55,030 nucleotides of DNA from Polaromonas sp. (GCF_029945925.1 NZ_JAQSDN010000021.1:1-55030), one strand, 5' to 3'; numbered from the stretch's first letter, positions 1 through 9,432 are shown. Numbers and translations are program-made. The notes: generated by a model from the letters alone, not told the origin.

Positions 1-93
1 TTTTCGTTGGAAATACGCGCCTCCTTCAGGCTCATACCTCGTTGGACAAGGCTCTCCTTTGACTTTTTTCTTCATCCGGTTCAGGATGGAGTA

Positions 94-519
94 ATGCACA
101 TCAAATTTTCACCCTCACTGTTTGCGGCAATTGCTGTTTCCATTTTCTTGCTCGGTTGCCAGTCCACGGGGCAACCCGCCGGCAAACCGCCCTTCGGTTC
201 GTTGGCGCAAATCACGGCCATCTCGCCCGACACAAGCCAGGTCTTTCACCCGGGCCAACAAGTCAGGCTGAAGGTCGACGTCAGTTATGTCCTGACTTCG
301 GCAACGGGAACGATCAAGCTGGTCGTTCTGGCTGCCGACAGTTCGGACCTTGGCCAGGATGTCAAGGTGATCACAAAGGGAAACGGAAAAGCCACGCTGG
401 AAACCCAGTTCACCGTCCCGGCCACCACCGAAATTCGCGTGTTTGCCCCGTTGATTGTTCAGGGAGAAAGCTCGGGCTCCGCAGCGGATGGCCGATCCTA
501 CAAGGTGGTGCCCCGCTGA
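94..519 (+). CDS. Putative secreted lipoprotein, function unknown
   Basis: This 141-residue protein has no family that I recognise. The ATG at 94 follows a GGATGGAG ribosome-binding site and opens a lipoprotein signal: Lys4, a hydrophobic core, and the lipobox LLGC with the modifiable cysteine at residue 22. It should therefore be exported and lipid-anchored. The mature part alternates beta-branched and polar residues, as in a small beta-sandwich, and ends in a basic residue. An in-frame TTG at 7 would add 29 residues in front of the signal and is rejected as the start. The gene is convergent with the downstream transporter gene, so it appears monocistronic. The lipoprotein call is firm; the role is unknown. 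Confidence 0.75.
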   Translation: MHIKFSPSLFAAIAVSIFLLGCQSTGQPAGKPPFGSLAQITAISPDTSQVFHPGQQVRLKVDVSYVLTSATGTIKLVVLAADSSDLGQDVKVITKGNGKATLETQFTVPATTEIRVFAPLIVQGESSGSAADGRSYKVVPR

Positions 520-587
520 GGGGGGTTCCGGCATTTCCCGGCACCTGACTTCCGGGAATTCTTGTCAAGGATGTCGCTACGCTGACG

Positions 588-1682
588 TCACGGCCGCTTG
601 GGCGGCTTCGCCACCTCCGCCTGCCTCGCCTTGGCAAACAGATCCCAGGCCGCCATGAACATCGCCGCGATCACGGGGCCGATGACAAAGCCGTTCAGCC
701 CAAACAGCGCCATGCCGCCCAGCGTGGACACCAGCACCACGTAGTCGGGCATCTTGGTGTCCTTGCCGACCAGTATCGGGCGCAGGATGTTATCGACCAG
801 GCCGATCACCAGCACGCCGAAGGCGATCAGCACCACGCCCTGGACGATGGCCCCCGTGGCAAGGAAATAAATTGCGACCGGCAGCCACACCATGGCGGCG
901 CCGACAGCCGGCAACAGCGACAAGAAGGCCATCAGCGTGCCCCACAGCACCGGCGCATGCACGCCCAGCACCCACAGGATCAGGCCGCCCAGCGAGCCCT
1001 GGATCAGGGCCACCACGACGTTGCCCTTGACAGTGGCGCGAATGACCGTGGTGAACTTGGCTGCCAGCTTGCGCTTGACCTCTGCATTGAGCGGCACGGC
1101 ATCCTTGATGCGCATGACCAGGGCCGAACCGTCGAGCAGCAGGAAGAACAGCAGGTAGAGCATGACAAAAAAACTGACGAAAAAGTCGAAGGTGCCCTGC
1201 CCGATGCTCAAGGCCTGTGTGGCAAAAAACTGGCTGCCCTTGGTCAGCCCTTCCGTGATCCGTTGCTGCACCAGCCCGAAGTTGTTCATGCCGAAGCGGT
1301 CAAGCAAACTGGTGATCCAGGCCGGCAGGGCATCGTAGACCTGCTGGAAGTAACGCGGTACGCTGAGTTCACCCGACTGCATGCGCTGGTAGACGCTGCC
1401 GCCTTCCTGGATCAGCAGCCCGGTCACGATGCCCACCGGCAAAATGACCGCCACCAGGATGACCAGCAGTGTGAGCAGCGCGGCGCCAACACGCCTGGCC
1501 GGCATGGCCCTGAGCACGCGCAGGTACAGCGGCTCGAACATGATGGCCAGCACCGCGCCCCAGAACACCGCCCCGTAAAACGGCCAGAGTATCCACAGGA
1601 AAGCCACCGAGACGGCCACCAGCAGAAGCAGGAAGGTCTTGTTTTCAAGCGCGGTGGATGTCGCTGCGTCGGGGAGGTTCAT
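588..1682 (-). CDS. AI-2E family transporter (PerM/UPF0118-like permease)
   Basis: This 364-residue polytopic inner-membrane protein belongs to the AI-2E/PerM family, whose members export small molecules or act in ion exchange. Hydrophobic segments cluster at the N-terminus (about residues 15-50 and 65-90), then a soluble region of about 70 residues, then four to five more segments to about residue 345. This is the family's usual layout and length. A glycine-rich ILRPILVGKDTKMPD stretch near residue 305 is a typical conserved block. The ATG at 1682 gives the expected N-terminus. The substrate cannot be read from sequence, and the family name overstates what is known. No operon partner is visible. 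Confidence 0.88.
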   Translation of the reverse strand: MNLPDAATSTALENKTFLLLLVAVSVAFLWILWPFYGAVFWGAVLAIMFEPLYLRVLRAMPARRVGAALLTLLVILVAVILPVGIVTGLLIQEGGSVYQRMQSGELSVPRYFQQVYDALPAWITSLLDRFGMNNFGLVQQRITEGLTKGSQFFATQALSIGQGTFDFFVSFFVMLYLLFFLLLDGSALVMRIKDAVPLNAEVKRKLAAKFTTVIRATVKGNVVVALIQGSLGGLILWVLGVHAPVLWGTLMAFLSLLPAVGAAMVWLPVAIYFLATGAIVQGVVLIAFGVLVIGLVDNILRPILVGKDTKMPDYVVLVSTLGGMALFGLNGFVIGPVIAAMFMAAWDLFAKARQAEVAKPPKRP

Positions 1683-2007
1683 GGCTTGGCGGTTCCTGCT
1701 GGATGGGGGGTATCGCCCGCCGCACAGACGGCCACCGGGAAGTCCGGTTTTTTGTTTGCGCGGTGATGCTCTGCCTGATGATCGCCATTATCGAATGGTT
1801 CGCGCGCCAGCCCAGAGGTTTGCTACTTGTGGGACAGGTCGGACAGCTGCCGTCAGAGGGCAGCCCGAACGGCCTGGTCAGCGCAAAAAAAATGTGTCCC
1901 GTTGCCACAGGAATGTAAAGTCACGCAACACCGTGCAACCTTGCTGGCGCCAACTGGTCTATTGGCGTTCAATGGTACTCATGTTTACCCATACCGTCAG
2001 GAACCCC
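1683..2007. other. Intergenic region between divergent transporter and EF-hand genes
   Basis: About 325 bases separate the divergent start codons. Open frames here have no good ribosome-binding site and no recognisable protein pattern. The region should hold both promoters, but I could not identify a convincing -35/-10 pair. I see no repeat or RNA gene. Confidence 0.4.
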
Positions 2008-2373
2008 ATGACTTTGACCACCGCCTCACGGGGCGCACCCCCTACCCACTTCGCCCTCGCCATCGCCACCGCAGCAGCGGCCTTGCTGGCGCCGGTGGCA
2101 CACGCCCAGCCGGCGGCGGTTCAGGCCCAGTCCGCGCCGTCCACCTCCGTGGTATCGACGGTCTCGGCCGCCACCGAACCCAGATACACCGCCGGGGACA
2201 TCGCGCGGGCATTCAGCTTCATGGACACCAACAAGGACGGCAAGATCAGCCGCGAAGAGGCGTCCGGCTTTCGCGGTGTGGCCAGGCACTTTGATGAAGC
2301 CGACACGAACAAGGACAGCACTCTGTCGCACCAGGAGTTCGAAAGCGCATTGAACCAGGCGAAAAGCCGCTGA
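2008..2373 (+). CDS. Secreted EF-hand calcium-binding protein
   Basis: This 121-residue protein is predicted to be exported and to bind calcium. Residues 1-33 form a signal peptide ending in AHA. Two EF-hand loops follow: DTNKDGKISREE at 73-84 and DTNKDSTLSHQE at 99-110, both with the acidic or oxygen-bearing side chains at loop positions 1, 3, 5, 9 and 12. The ATG at 2008 is preferred because AGGAA lies just upstream; ATGs at 1972 and 1981 lack such a site and would lengthen the signal peptide. Similar small EF-hand proteins are common in Comamonadaceae and have no fixed role. The gene appears monocistronic. Confidence 0.8.
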   Translation: MTLTTASRGAPPTHFALAIATAAAALLAPVAHAQPAAVQAQSAPSTSVVSTVSAATEPRYTAGDIARAFSFMDTNKDGKISREEASGFRGVARHFDEADTNKDSTLSHQEFESALNQAKSR

Positions 2374-2401
2374 CGGGAAATTGAGAGGAGAACGCTCCCC
2401 G

Positions 2402-2448
2402 ATTGATAGCGCCTCCCGCTTTCCTGTATTGGGCTGCAGCCCTTTTTG
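2402..2448 (+). repeat. Diverged copy of the GATAGCTG...GGGCTG interspersed repeat
   Basis: The bases match the family core (GATAGC, then CCCGC, then TTGGGCTGCAGCC, then a T-rich end), with several differences. GGGCTGCAGCCC at 2431-2442 is self-complementary and is followed by five T, so this copy could act as a weak terminator for the EF-hand gene. Confidence 0.55.
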
Positions 2449-2612
2449 GCATCACGTTCCGCGACCTCCGGCATCCGCGCATCAGCGCTCTCGATCGGCA
2501 ATTGCGATGACCTCAGCTGCCTGTGTGCCACAGGCTGTAAACCCTGGTGAGCGACTCGGCGCGCCTCGCGCGACCGGCTCCTGGCTGTAGGACAACATCG
2601 CAGGAAGACCCC

Positions 2613-2720
2613 ATGTCAGCCAAAAGGCCAACGAAATCCAAGGTGACGCGTTATAAAGCAGTCACCCAAGCACCGGACCCAGGCCCGGCCGATTACCCAG
2701 CGACCAAGGTCACCTCATGA
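2613..2720 (+). CDS. Small basic protein (35 aa), translationally coupled to the CigR-like gene
   Basis: This 35-residue reading frame starts with ATG at 2613, seven bases after AGGAAG. Its TGA overlaps the ATG of the next gene in an ATGA arrangement (2717-2720), which is typical of translational coupling. The product begins MSAKRPTKSKVTRYK and is strongly basic in its first half, then Pro- and Ala-rich. It has no signal peptide or membrane segment. No family is recognised. It may be a genuine small protein or a leader whose translation sets expression of the downstream gene. The coupling and ribosome-binding site are visible; the function is not. Confidence 0.5.
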   Translation: MSAKRPTKSKVTRYKAVTQAPDPGPADYPATKVTS

Positions 2721-3268
2721 ACATGAATCCATTGCATCCCCTTCGCGCGGTGCCCCTCGTTTTGGCGTTTGCGTTCTCGGCAGGTTCCACCTGGGCCCAG
2801 AAACCCGAATGGGCCGGCCAGGGCAAAGGCGGAAAGCAGGAGCAAAACGAACGTTCCGGCGGCAAGTCGGACAAAGCCGACCGCGGCGACAAGGGCAACG
2901 GCAACAACAAGGGAGCCCAGCAGGCCCGCCCGGTGCAACAGGATGTCCGGGTAGGCGCCTACTTCGGTGACCAGCAGCGCGTGGTGATCCGCGAGTACTA
3001 CGGCAAGCAGTACAAGGCAGGTCGCTGCCCTCCCGGCTTGGCAAAGAAAAACAATGGCTGCATGCCTCCGGGCCAGGCTAAAAAGTGGGCCATGGGCCAG
3101 CCGCTGCCGCGTGACGTGGTTTTTTACCCGGTGCCCAATGCCGTGTTGATCCAGCTGGGAACTCCCCCTGCCGGCCACAAATATGTGCGCGTGGCCAGCG
3201 ACATTCTGCTGATCGCCGTGGGCACCAGCATGGTGGTGGACGCCATCCAGGACCTGGGACGGCTGTAA
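2717..3268 (+). CDS. CigR/RcnB-family periplasmic protein
   Basis: This 183-residue protein resembles the CigR-like (RcnB-related) family, in which Salmonella CigR is an anti-virulence regulator. Residues 1-27 form a signal peptide ending in TWA. A low-complexity Lys/Gly/Asn/Asp-rich segment (about 29-75) precedes the conserved C-terminal module, with the CPPGLAKKNNGCMPPGQAKK motif at about 101-120, a WAMGQPLPRDV block, and a final hydrophobic segment ILLIAVGTSMVVDAI. The linker is probably disordered. The coupled 35-residue frame upstream suggests co-translation. It is convergent with the giant kinase gene. Family assignment is fairly secure; its role in this organism is unknown. Confidence 0.78.
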   Translation: MNMNPLHPLRAVPLVLAFAFSAGSTWAQKPEWAGQGKGGKQEQNERSGGKSDKADRGDKGNGNNKGAQQARPVQQDVRVGAYFGDQQRVVIREYYGKQYKAGRCPPGLAKKNNGCMPPGQAKKWAMGQPLPRDVVFYPVPNAVLIQLGTPPAGHKYVRVASDILLIAVGTSMVVDAIQDLGRL

Positions 3269-3277
3269 ACGCCCTGA

Positions 3278-3316
3278 GGCGGGCTTGCTGCTGCAGGCCC
3301 GCCGCCTGAAGGCGGC
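3278..3316. terminator. Two adjacent hairpins between convergent genes
   Basis: GGCGGGC (3278-3284) pairs with GCCCGCC (3297-3303), and GCCGCC (3301-3306) pairs with GGCGGC (3311-3316) across a TGAA loop. The two overlap, so they may be alternative folds. Their place between convergent stop codons suggests a two-way terminator, but there is no U-tract. Confidence 0.35.
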
Positions 3317-3329
3317 ACCCTTCCTTCGA

Positions 3330-6300
3330 TCAGCGCGTCTGGCTCAGGACCCGCTGCAGCGTCTGCAGCAGTTCAGCGTTCGAGGTTTGCGCCTTGACCA
3401 GCACGGCAGCCGCCCGGGTTCCCTGGGCGCGGTCCACCTCGCTGGCCGAGAAAACCACCACCGGCGGCGGCCGCTCCAGCGCTTCGATGTCGGCCAGCAG
3501 ATCCCAACCTGATTCACCGGGCAGGGTCAGATCGAGCAGGACCAGGTCGTAGGTCCGCGCCAGCAGGCACGCGCGGGCTTCCTGCAGCGTGGCGGCAAAT
3601 TCAAAGGTGGCGAAGTCCTGCACGATTGCTGCCGTGATGCGCTGGATATCCAGATCGTCTTCAACATGCAGGATGCGGGGCTTGCCCTCGGCCATGCCTG
3701 TTATCGCATGGCGCAGACTGCGGATCAGCAGGTTTTCATCAATCGGCTTTTCGAGCCAGTCGGAAACCGTCAGCGGCTGGTTGTTGAACTGGATCTGACC
3801 CTCCCCGGCCATGGCCGACACCACCACAATGGGCAGATCACGCGTGCCTTCCTGGCTACGCAGGGTGCGGATGAGTGTGACGCCATCCTGGTCGGGCAGC
3901 TTGAGGTCCAGCGTCATCGCTGCATACCGGTTGGCCGCCAGATGGGCCATCGCCTCGGAGGCGCTGTAAACCATGTCGCTGTCAAAGCCGCCCTTGTCCA
4001 GCATCATCGCGATCAGGCGGGCGATGTCTCTGTCGTCTTCGCAGATCAACACGCAGGGCCGGGTGAAGACCCCGGCTTGCGGGGGAAGGCGCGGCGCAGC
4101 TTCTTTCCACTCGGGAAGTTCAAAGAAAAAGGTGGAGCCCACGCCGACTTTGCTGTCAAAACCCACGCTGCCGCCAAGGCGTTCGACAATCGCCCTGGAA
4201 ATATTCAGGCCCAGCCCGGTGCCGCCCTTCTGGCGCGTGTCGGACGAATCCGCCTGGGAGAATTTCTGGAAGATGCGCTTGCGGAATTCTTCCGGAATAC
4301 CCGGCCCGTGGTCACGCACTTCCACCCGCACGCCGAGGCCTGCGCGTTTGACATGGACCTCGACCACCCCGCCCGGCGGTGAAAATTTCACCGCATTGGA
4401 CAGCAGGTTGGTCACGACCTGGGCCAGGCGGTCGCTATCCACATGAACCCGCAGGTCACCCTCGGGGAAATCCAGGCGCAGGCTGACGTTTTGCGCCGCC
4501 CCAAAACCTTCGTTGGCCGCCAGCACCTGTGCCAGCAAGGGCTGGAGGTTGACCACCTGCAGGTCCAGGTGCATCTTGCCGGACTCGATTTTTTCGATGT
4601 CCAGGATGTCATTGATCAGACGGATCAGGCGCTCGCAGTTGTTCCTGGCAATGTCCACCAGGGTCTTGACGCGCGCCGGCAACTCGCCGGCCACGCCGCC
4701 GGAGATGAGCCCCAGCGAACCGCGGATGGAGGTAAGCGGCGTGCGCAGCTCGTGACTGACCGTGGAGACAAATTCGCTTTTCATGCGGTCGATGCGCTTG
4801 AGCTCGGTCACATCGGTCGCCAGCGAATAAAACCCGATGACCTCGCCTTCCTCCTTGCCGTCGCCGTAACGTGGAAAATAATTGACCACATAGTCGCGGT
4901 GGTCGCCGCGTGCGGTTTTCTGGGTGCGCTCGTAGACCACCGGGTAACCCGACAGGACCTCGTCTACCTGGGCGCGCACGACCTGGTAAAGCTCCTCGCC
5001 CATGACCTCGAGCAGGGTTTTGCCGTCGATCTGCTCATGCGACAGGCCAAACCCTTCTTCATAGGCCCGGTTGTGAAAGCGAAAGCGCTGCGCCTTGTCG
5101 ACATAGGCGATCAGGGCCGGCACGGTGTCCGTGATCTCGCGCAACTGCATCTCGCTGTCCCGCAGCGCGTTACTGACGCGGCGCATCTCGGTGGTGTCGC
5201 GGCCGGTTCCGTGGTACCCGGTAAAACGACCGGACGAATCGAAGATCGGCTCCCCGCTGATGCTGATGTAACGAACATTTCCCTTGCGGTCAAGCAGGGA
5301 AATTTCCATGTCGCGAAAAACCTCGTGCCGCGCGAGCATTGCCTTGTGGCCCTCCCAGACACGGTTATCCATGTCCACATGGTTCAGCTCCCAGGGCGCC
5401 TTGCCGATGGCGTCGCGGGAAATTGCCGACAGCCGGGTCGCCTCGCCTGGAACCGGAACAAAACGGAAATTTTCATCCTGCTGCCAGAACCAGTCGGACG
5501 ACAGCTCGGTCAGTGCGCGAAAGCGCTCTTCACTCTCGCGCAGGATGCGTTCGGCCTCTTTTCTCTCGGTGGTGTCCTGCACCTGGACAATGAAGTGCAG
5601 CGGCTTGCGGTCGGGGTCGCGCACCAGCGAACACGTCAGAGAGCCCCAGACAATATGTCCGGACTTGTGGATATAGCGCTTTTCCCGCTGGTAGGTTTCA
5701 ATCTCGCCGTCCAGCGCCCTTTTTCGCTGCAGCAGATCCCATTCGATGTCGTCCGGATGGGTGAGGTCGTGCACGGTGCGGGCCAGCATCTCCGCTTCGG
5801 AGTAGCCGAGCATCTGGCAAAAGGCACTGTTGACCCGGATCCGGCGCGAGTTGATGGCGATCAGCGCCATGCCGATCGCTGCATGCTCGAAAGCACTGCT
5901 GAACTGCTGGTCACCGGCGGAAAAAATATCGTTGTCACTGCTGATCAGCGAACCCGCCGTATCCCGGGCCGCCGGGCCGGTGTCCCTGAACAGGTGGCGT
6001 GAGCGGGGCAGGGCCAGCGCAATGCCCACGTCTTCTCCGGAAACATCGTCACCCGGCAAGGCATTGCCCTGGTCGCTTCCGAGCGTGAAATAAAACGTGC
6101 TGCCCTCATCCAACACGGAACTTGCCCAGATCCGCCCGCCATGACGAATGATGATGCGTTTGACCGTGGCCAGGCCGATGCCGCTGCCGGCAAACTCTTC
6201 CGGCGAATGCAGGCGCTGAAAAGTGCCGAACAGCTTGTCGGCATAAGCCATGTCGAATCCCGCGCCCTTGTCCCGGACAAAATACACCGACGGTTGGTCG

Positions 6301-8510
6301 ACAACGGTTTCCCTGCCGATCACGATTTCCGTGCGGCTCTTTTTCGCACTGAACTTCCAGGCGTTTCTGATCAGGTTCTCAAGTACCTGCCGGATCAGCG
6401 AGACGTCCGCCCTGACCAGCATGCCGGGCTCGACGGTCACCCGAACGTCGCGTCCGGGCTCGGCCTCCGACAATTGTGCGACGACCCGGGCCGCCTCGGC
6501 CCCGAGGTCCACGGTCTCCCAGTTCAAGCTGGTGCGCGACAGCTTGGCAAGCAGCAGCAGCCCGTCGGTCAGTTCACCCATGCGCCGCACACCGCCGCGT
6601 ATCCGGTTCAGGTAGTGGCTCGGGCGTTCGTCGGCCTGCGGCGACACCGCCTTTTGCAGCAAGGCACAGTAGCCGTCGATGGAACTCAGCGGGGAACGCA
6701 GGTCGTGCGCCACGGAATAGGAAAAAGCCTCCAGTTCCGTGTTGGCCGCCTCCAGCTGGGCTGTCCTGCGCGAGACCCGGTTTTCCAGGTCGACGTTGAG
6801 CCGGACAATTTCCATCTCGGCGCGCTTACGCTCGGTGATGTCAGTGAAAGTGCTGACAAACCCGGACGGGGCGTCGCCGGCGCGGTCAAAGAGCGGCCTC
6901 ACATTGATCAGTACCCACAGATCCCTGCCGTCGGGCTTGCGGTAACAGACCACCACGTTGGACTGCGGCAAGCCCGTGCGCTTGGCCACCGCACTGGGCC
7001 GTTCGTCCCCGGCCATCAACGAACCGTCTTCGCGCAGCGTCTGCCACGCCGGCCCCACCAGGGTCTGGCCTCGCATCTGGGCCAGAGTCAGGCCAAGAAT
7101 GCGCTCGGCACTGGCATTGCAGTCGAGGATTCGCCCCTCGGCATCACGCATGATGACACCTTCAGCCAGCGCACCGACCACACTGCGAAAGCGTGCCTCG
7201 CTGGCCACCAGCGCTGCTTCGGTCTGCTTGCGCACAGTGATGTCGGTGCCCACGCCGCGGTAGCCCGTGAATTTACCGTCCATGTCAAACACGGGCTCGC
7301 CGCTGATGGAGAAAAAGATGCACTGGCCGTCCAGGTCCACGCGCTCGTATTCGAAGTCGCGGAAGGTTTCATGGTTATCCAGCTGCGCGCGATGCACCGC
7401 CCAGGCTGCCTTGTTGCGTGGGCTGTCGTCGATGTCCCAGCGTGTCCGGCCGATGTATTCGCTGATCCGGGCCTGGTCTCCCGGGCCGGCCGGAAGCCTG
7501 CCAAAGCGGGCCGCGCCGCTGGACATCCGGGTGAAGCGGAACTGGTCGTCCAGCTCCCAGTACCAGTCGGAAGAAAGCTGGGTCAGGCTGCGAAAACGTT
7601 CCTGGCTATAGCGCAGTCGGGCCTCGGCGGCCAAGCGTCCGGTGACATCCCCGCTGGTGACCAGAATATGGGTGACGGCCCCGCTGGCGTCCTTCAGCGG
7701 GACCTTGCGCATGTGAACGCGAATGGCGCCGCGGTGTTTTGTGGCGGCCTGCCGGTCGGGCAGGTCCTGCATGACGCCTGCTGCGATCAGCTCCAGGTCG
7801 GCGGCGTGCATGCGGTCTGCGTCCTCTTTCGGCCAGAGAGCGTGCACCGTGCGGCCCATCGCCTCTTCGCGGGTCACCCCGTACAGAGCCTCGGCTGCCT
7901 TGTTCCAGCCCACAATCCTGAATCCGTCCTGCACGGACTTCAGTTGCAGGGCAATCGGCAGGTTGTCAACCACCTCATCGAGGAAACCCGCGGCCTGCCG
8001 CCCGGCCTCTTCCGAGCGCTTGATCGCGCTGATGTCATGCACCGTCCCCCGGTAACCGAGGAAGCGGTTCTGGTCGTCAAAGACCGGGATGCCACTGACC
8101 GACAGGTAGCACGCCAAATCGTCGCCGAGCTTGCGCATGTATTCGAAATTGCGAAACGGCTGATGCGCATCCAGCAAAGCGCGGTGCGCCTCCCAGGACC
8201 CGCTGAGAGGCACCGCACCGGCGAGCTCCCAACGGCGCTTGCCGGTGTTGCTGTCCCGCTCAATGTCGAGATCGATGGCCGCCTGCCCGCCGGAAAAGCT
8301 GACGAAGCGATGCTCTGCATCCTGTTCCCAGTACCAGTCCGCCGATATCGTGGCCAGATCGCGCAATCCCTGCACACTGCTCCTGAGCAGTTCAGCCTGG
8401 CGCTTCTGTTCGTCAAGCTCAAGCCCCAGACGGTCCTTGTCGGCGGCCAGTTCGGCCAGGCGGGCCTGCAAGCGCGCGTTGGCGTCCAGCAGTTCCTCTT
8501 CACGGCTCAT
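3330..8510 (-). CDS. Multi-PAS hybrid protein with two complete histidine-kinase modules and two receivers
   Basis: This 1726-residue sensor has the order: coiled coil (1-45), PAS 1-4 (about 45-563), HisKA with His602, ATPase domain (about 706-812, N712/N716 and GSGIGL), PAS 5-7 (about 870-1240), a second HisKA with His1253, a second ATPase domain (1363-1465), and receivers with Asp1535 and Asp1660. Both kinase cores keep their key residues. I see no transmembrane segment, so it is probably cytoplasmic. The ATG at 8510 opens a coiled coil and has AGGGGG upstream; an earlier in-frame start would add 46 residues that look non-coding. No separate response regulator is adjacent; the terminal receivers may pass phosphate to an unlinked partner. 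The ligand is unknown. Confidence 0.92.
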   Translation of the reverse strand: MSREEELLDANARLQARLAELAADKDRLGLELDEQKRQAELLRSSVQGLRDLATISADWYWEQDAEHRFVSFSGGQAAIDLDIERDSNTGKRRWELAGAVPLSGSWEAHRALLDAHQPFRNFEYMRKLGDDLACYLSVSGIPVFDDQNRFLGYRGTVHDISAIKRSEEAGRQAAGFLDEVVDNLPIALQLKSVQDGFRIVGWNKAAEALYGVTREEAMGRTVHALWPKEDADRMHAADLELIAAGVMQDLPDRQAATKHRGAIRVHMRKVPLKDASGAVTHILVTSGDVTGRLAAEARLRYSQERFRSLTQLSSDWYWELDDQFRFTRMSSGAARFGRLPAGPGDQARISEYIGRTRWDIDDSPRNKAAWAVHRAQLDNHETFRDFEYERVDLDGQCIFFSISGEPVFDMDGKFTGYRGVGTDITVRKQTEAALVASEARFRSVVGALAEGVIMRDAEGRILDCNASAERILGLTLAQMRGQTLVGPAWQTLREDGSLMAGDERPSAVAKRTGLPQSNVVVCYRKPDGRDLWVLINVRPLFDRAGDAPSGFVSTFTDITERKRAEMEIVRLNVDLENRVSRRTAQLEAANTELEAFSYSVAHDLRSPLSSIDGYCALLQKAVSPQADERPSHYLNRIRGGVRRMGELTDGLLLLAKLSRTSLNWETVDLGAEAARVVAQLSEAEPGRDVRVTVEPGMLVRADVSLIRQVLENLIRNAWKFSAKKSRTEIVIGRETVVDQPSVYFVRDKGAGFDMAYADKLFGTFQRLHSPEEFAGSGIGLATVKRIIIRHGGRIWASSVLDEGSTFYFTLGSDQGNALPGDDVSGEDVGIALALPRSRHLFRDTGPAARDTAGSLISSDNDIFSAGDQQFSSAFEHAAIGMALIAINSRRIRVNSAFCQMLGYSEAEMLARTVHDLTHPDDIEWDLLQRKRALDGEIETYQREKRYIHKSGHIVWGSLTCSLVRDPDRKPLHFIVQVQDTTERKEAERILRESEERFRALTELSSDWFWQQDENFRFVPVPGEATRLSAISRDAIGKAPWELNHVDMDNRVWEGHKAMLARHEVFRDMEISLLDRKGNVRYISISGEPIFDSSGRFTGYHGTGRDTTEMRRVSNALRDSEMQLREITDTVPALIAYVDKAQRFRFHNRAYEEGFGLSHEQIDGKTLLEVMGEELYQVVRAQVDEVLSGYPVVYERTQKTARGDHRDYVVNYFPRYGDGKEEGEVIGFYSLATDVTELKRIDRMKSEFVSTVSHELRTPLTSIRGSLGLISGGVAGELPARVKTLVDIARNNCERLIRLINDILDIEKIESGKMHLDLQVVNLQPLLAQVLAANEGFGAAQNVSLRLDFPEGDLRVHVDSDRLAQVVTNLLSNAVKFSPPGGVVEVHVKRAGLGVRVEVRDHGPGIPEEFRKRIFQKFSQADSSDTRQKGGTGLGLNISRAIVERLGGSVGFDSKVGVGSTFFFELPEWKEAAPRLPPQAGVFTRPCVLICEDDRDIARLIAMMLDKGGFDSDMVYSASEAMAHLAANRYAAMTLDLKLPDQDGVTLIRTLRSQEGTRDLPIVVVSAMAGEGQIQFNNQPLTVSDWLEKPIDENLLIRSLRHAITGMAEGKPRILHVEDDLDIQRITAAIVQDFATFEFAATLQEARACLLARTYDLVLLDLTLPGESGWDLLADIEALERPPPVVVFSASEVDRAQGTRAAAVLVKAQTSNAELLQTLQRVLSQTR

Positions 8511-8949
8511 GGCTGGAGCCCCCTGTCGACCGCAGCACAGGAGGAGCCGGACAGGCCGGCTGACGAAGCAGGAAGAGATTGGTGGTGCATGGGTTACCTG
8601 ATATCTCGTTGGAAATGCCGTGAAACCCAAGCATGGGGATTTGGGCAATTTAGAACCAAAGTATCCATCGCTCCCCGCCCGGTTGCTATCGGGGTAGTCC
8701 CCTGCATTTTTGTTGCTGGCAGGAATGTCGCAAACCGGCGGTCAGGGCACAAGCACTTCCCCTTGCCCGGGCAAGATCTGACAGCAAGGCTGCCACAGAG
8801 AGACAAACGCCCCTGTTTCGTTCAGTGTTTAACACGATGGAATGACACATATCCCCATATAACGGCTGAGTATGCGATTTTATGAAGCCTTTTTCATTCT
8901 TTTTTTCCGAAAGCCCGTCACAACACCAGCACCCTGGCCGAAGCGGAAC
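8511..8949. other. Intergenic region between creA and the multi-PAS kinase gene
   Basis: About 440 bases lie between the creA stop and the kinase start, both genes reading leftward. The kinase promoter should be here. The perfect 14-base palindrome CTTGCCCGGGCAAG at 8762-8775 could be an operator or small hairpin. I see no convincing coding frame, RNA gene or repeat copy. Confidence 0.4.
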
Positions 8950-9432
8950 TCAAGGCTGCAACGGAATCTTCATCGCACGATCAACAGGAACCGCCGCGAC
9001 ACTGTTTTGCGGCGAGCCTTCAATCACCCGGTCCGAGTACGTCAGGTACACCAGGGTGTTGCGGTCGGCATCGACCATGCGCACGATGCGTATCCTCTTG
9101 AAAACCAGCGATATCCTCTCGCTGAAAACCTCTTCCTGCTGCGGCAGCGGTTTGACAAACGAAACCGGCCCTACCTGGCGGCAATCAATGGATGCCTCAG
9201 ATTTGTCTTCAGCCAAACCCACGGCCCCCTTGATGCCGCCGGTTTTGGCCCGAGACACGTAACAGGTGACACCCCTGACCTTGGGGTCATCATGGGCATT
9301 GACCACGATCTTGTGATCGGGTCCGATGAATTTGAACACGGTGTCCACCTCGCCGATGCTCTGGGCATGCACGGGTGACAACACGCCGAGCAAGAGCACG
9401 GACAACAACGGCGACAGGGCGGACTTTTTCAT
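8950..9432 (-). CDS. creA: CreA family periplasmic protein
   Basis: This 160-residue protein matches the CreA family, a conserved exported protein of unknown activity named after its place in the E. coli cre locus. A signal peptide covers residues 1-24 (ending VHAQ). The mature part begins [17 protein letters not shown] and contains the family blocks [20 protein letters not shown] and [17 protein letters not shown]. Two cysteines (in TCYVS and DCRQV) could form a disulfide. The ATG at 9432 follows AAGGA at good spacing. It is divergent from the next gene and separated from the kinase gene by a long gap, so it appears to be a single-gene unit. No CreBCD genes are nearby. Confidence 0.9.
   Translation of the reverse strand: MKKSALSPLLSVLLLGVLSPVHAQSIGEVDTVFKFIGPDHKIVVNAHDDPKVRGVTCYVSRAKTGGIKGAVGLAEDKSEASIDCRQVGPVSFVKPLPQQEEVFSERISLVFKRIRIVRMVDADRNTLVYLTYSDRVIEGSPQNSVAAVPVDRAMKIPLQP

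Noticed and set aside
6141..8885. Long open frame (about 914 codons) opposite to the multi-PAS kinase gene
   Set aside because: The opposite strand has clear kinase and PAS domains; this frame is a by-product of high GC and has no family features.
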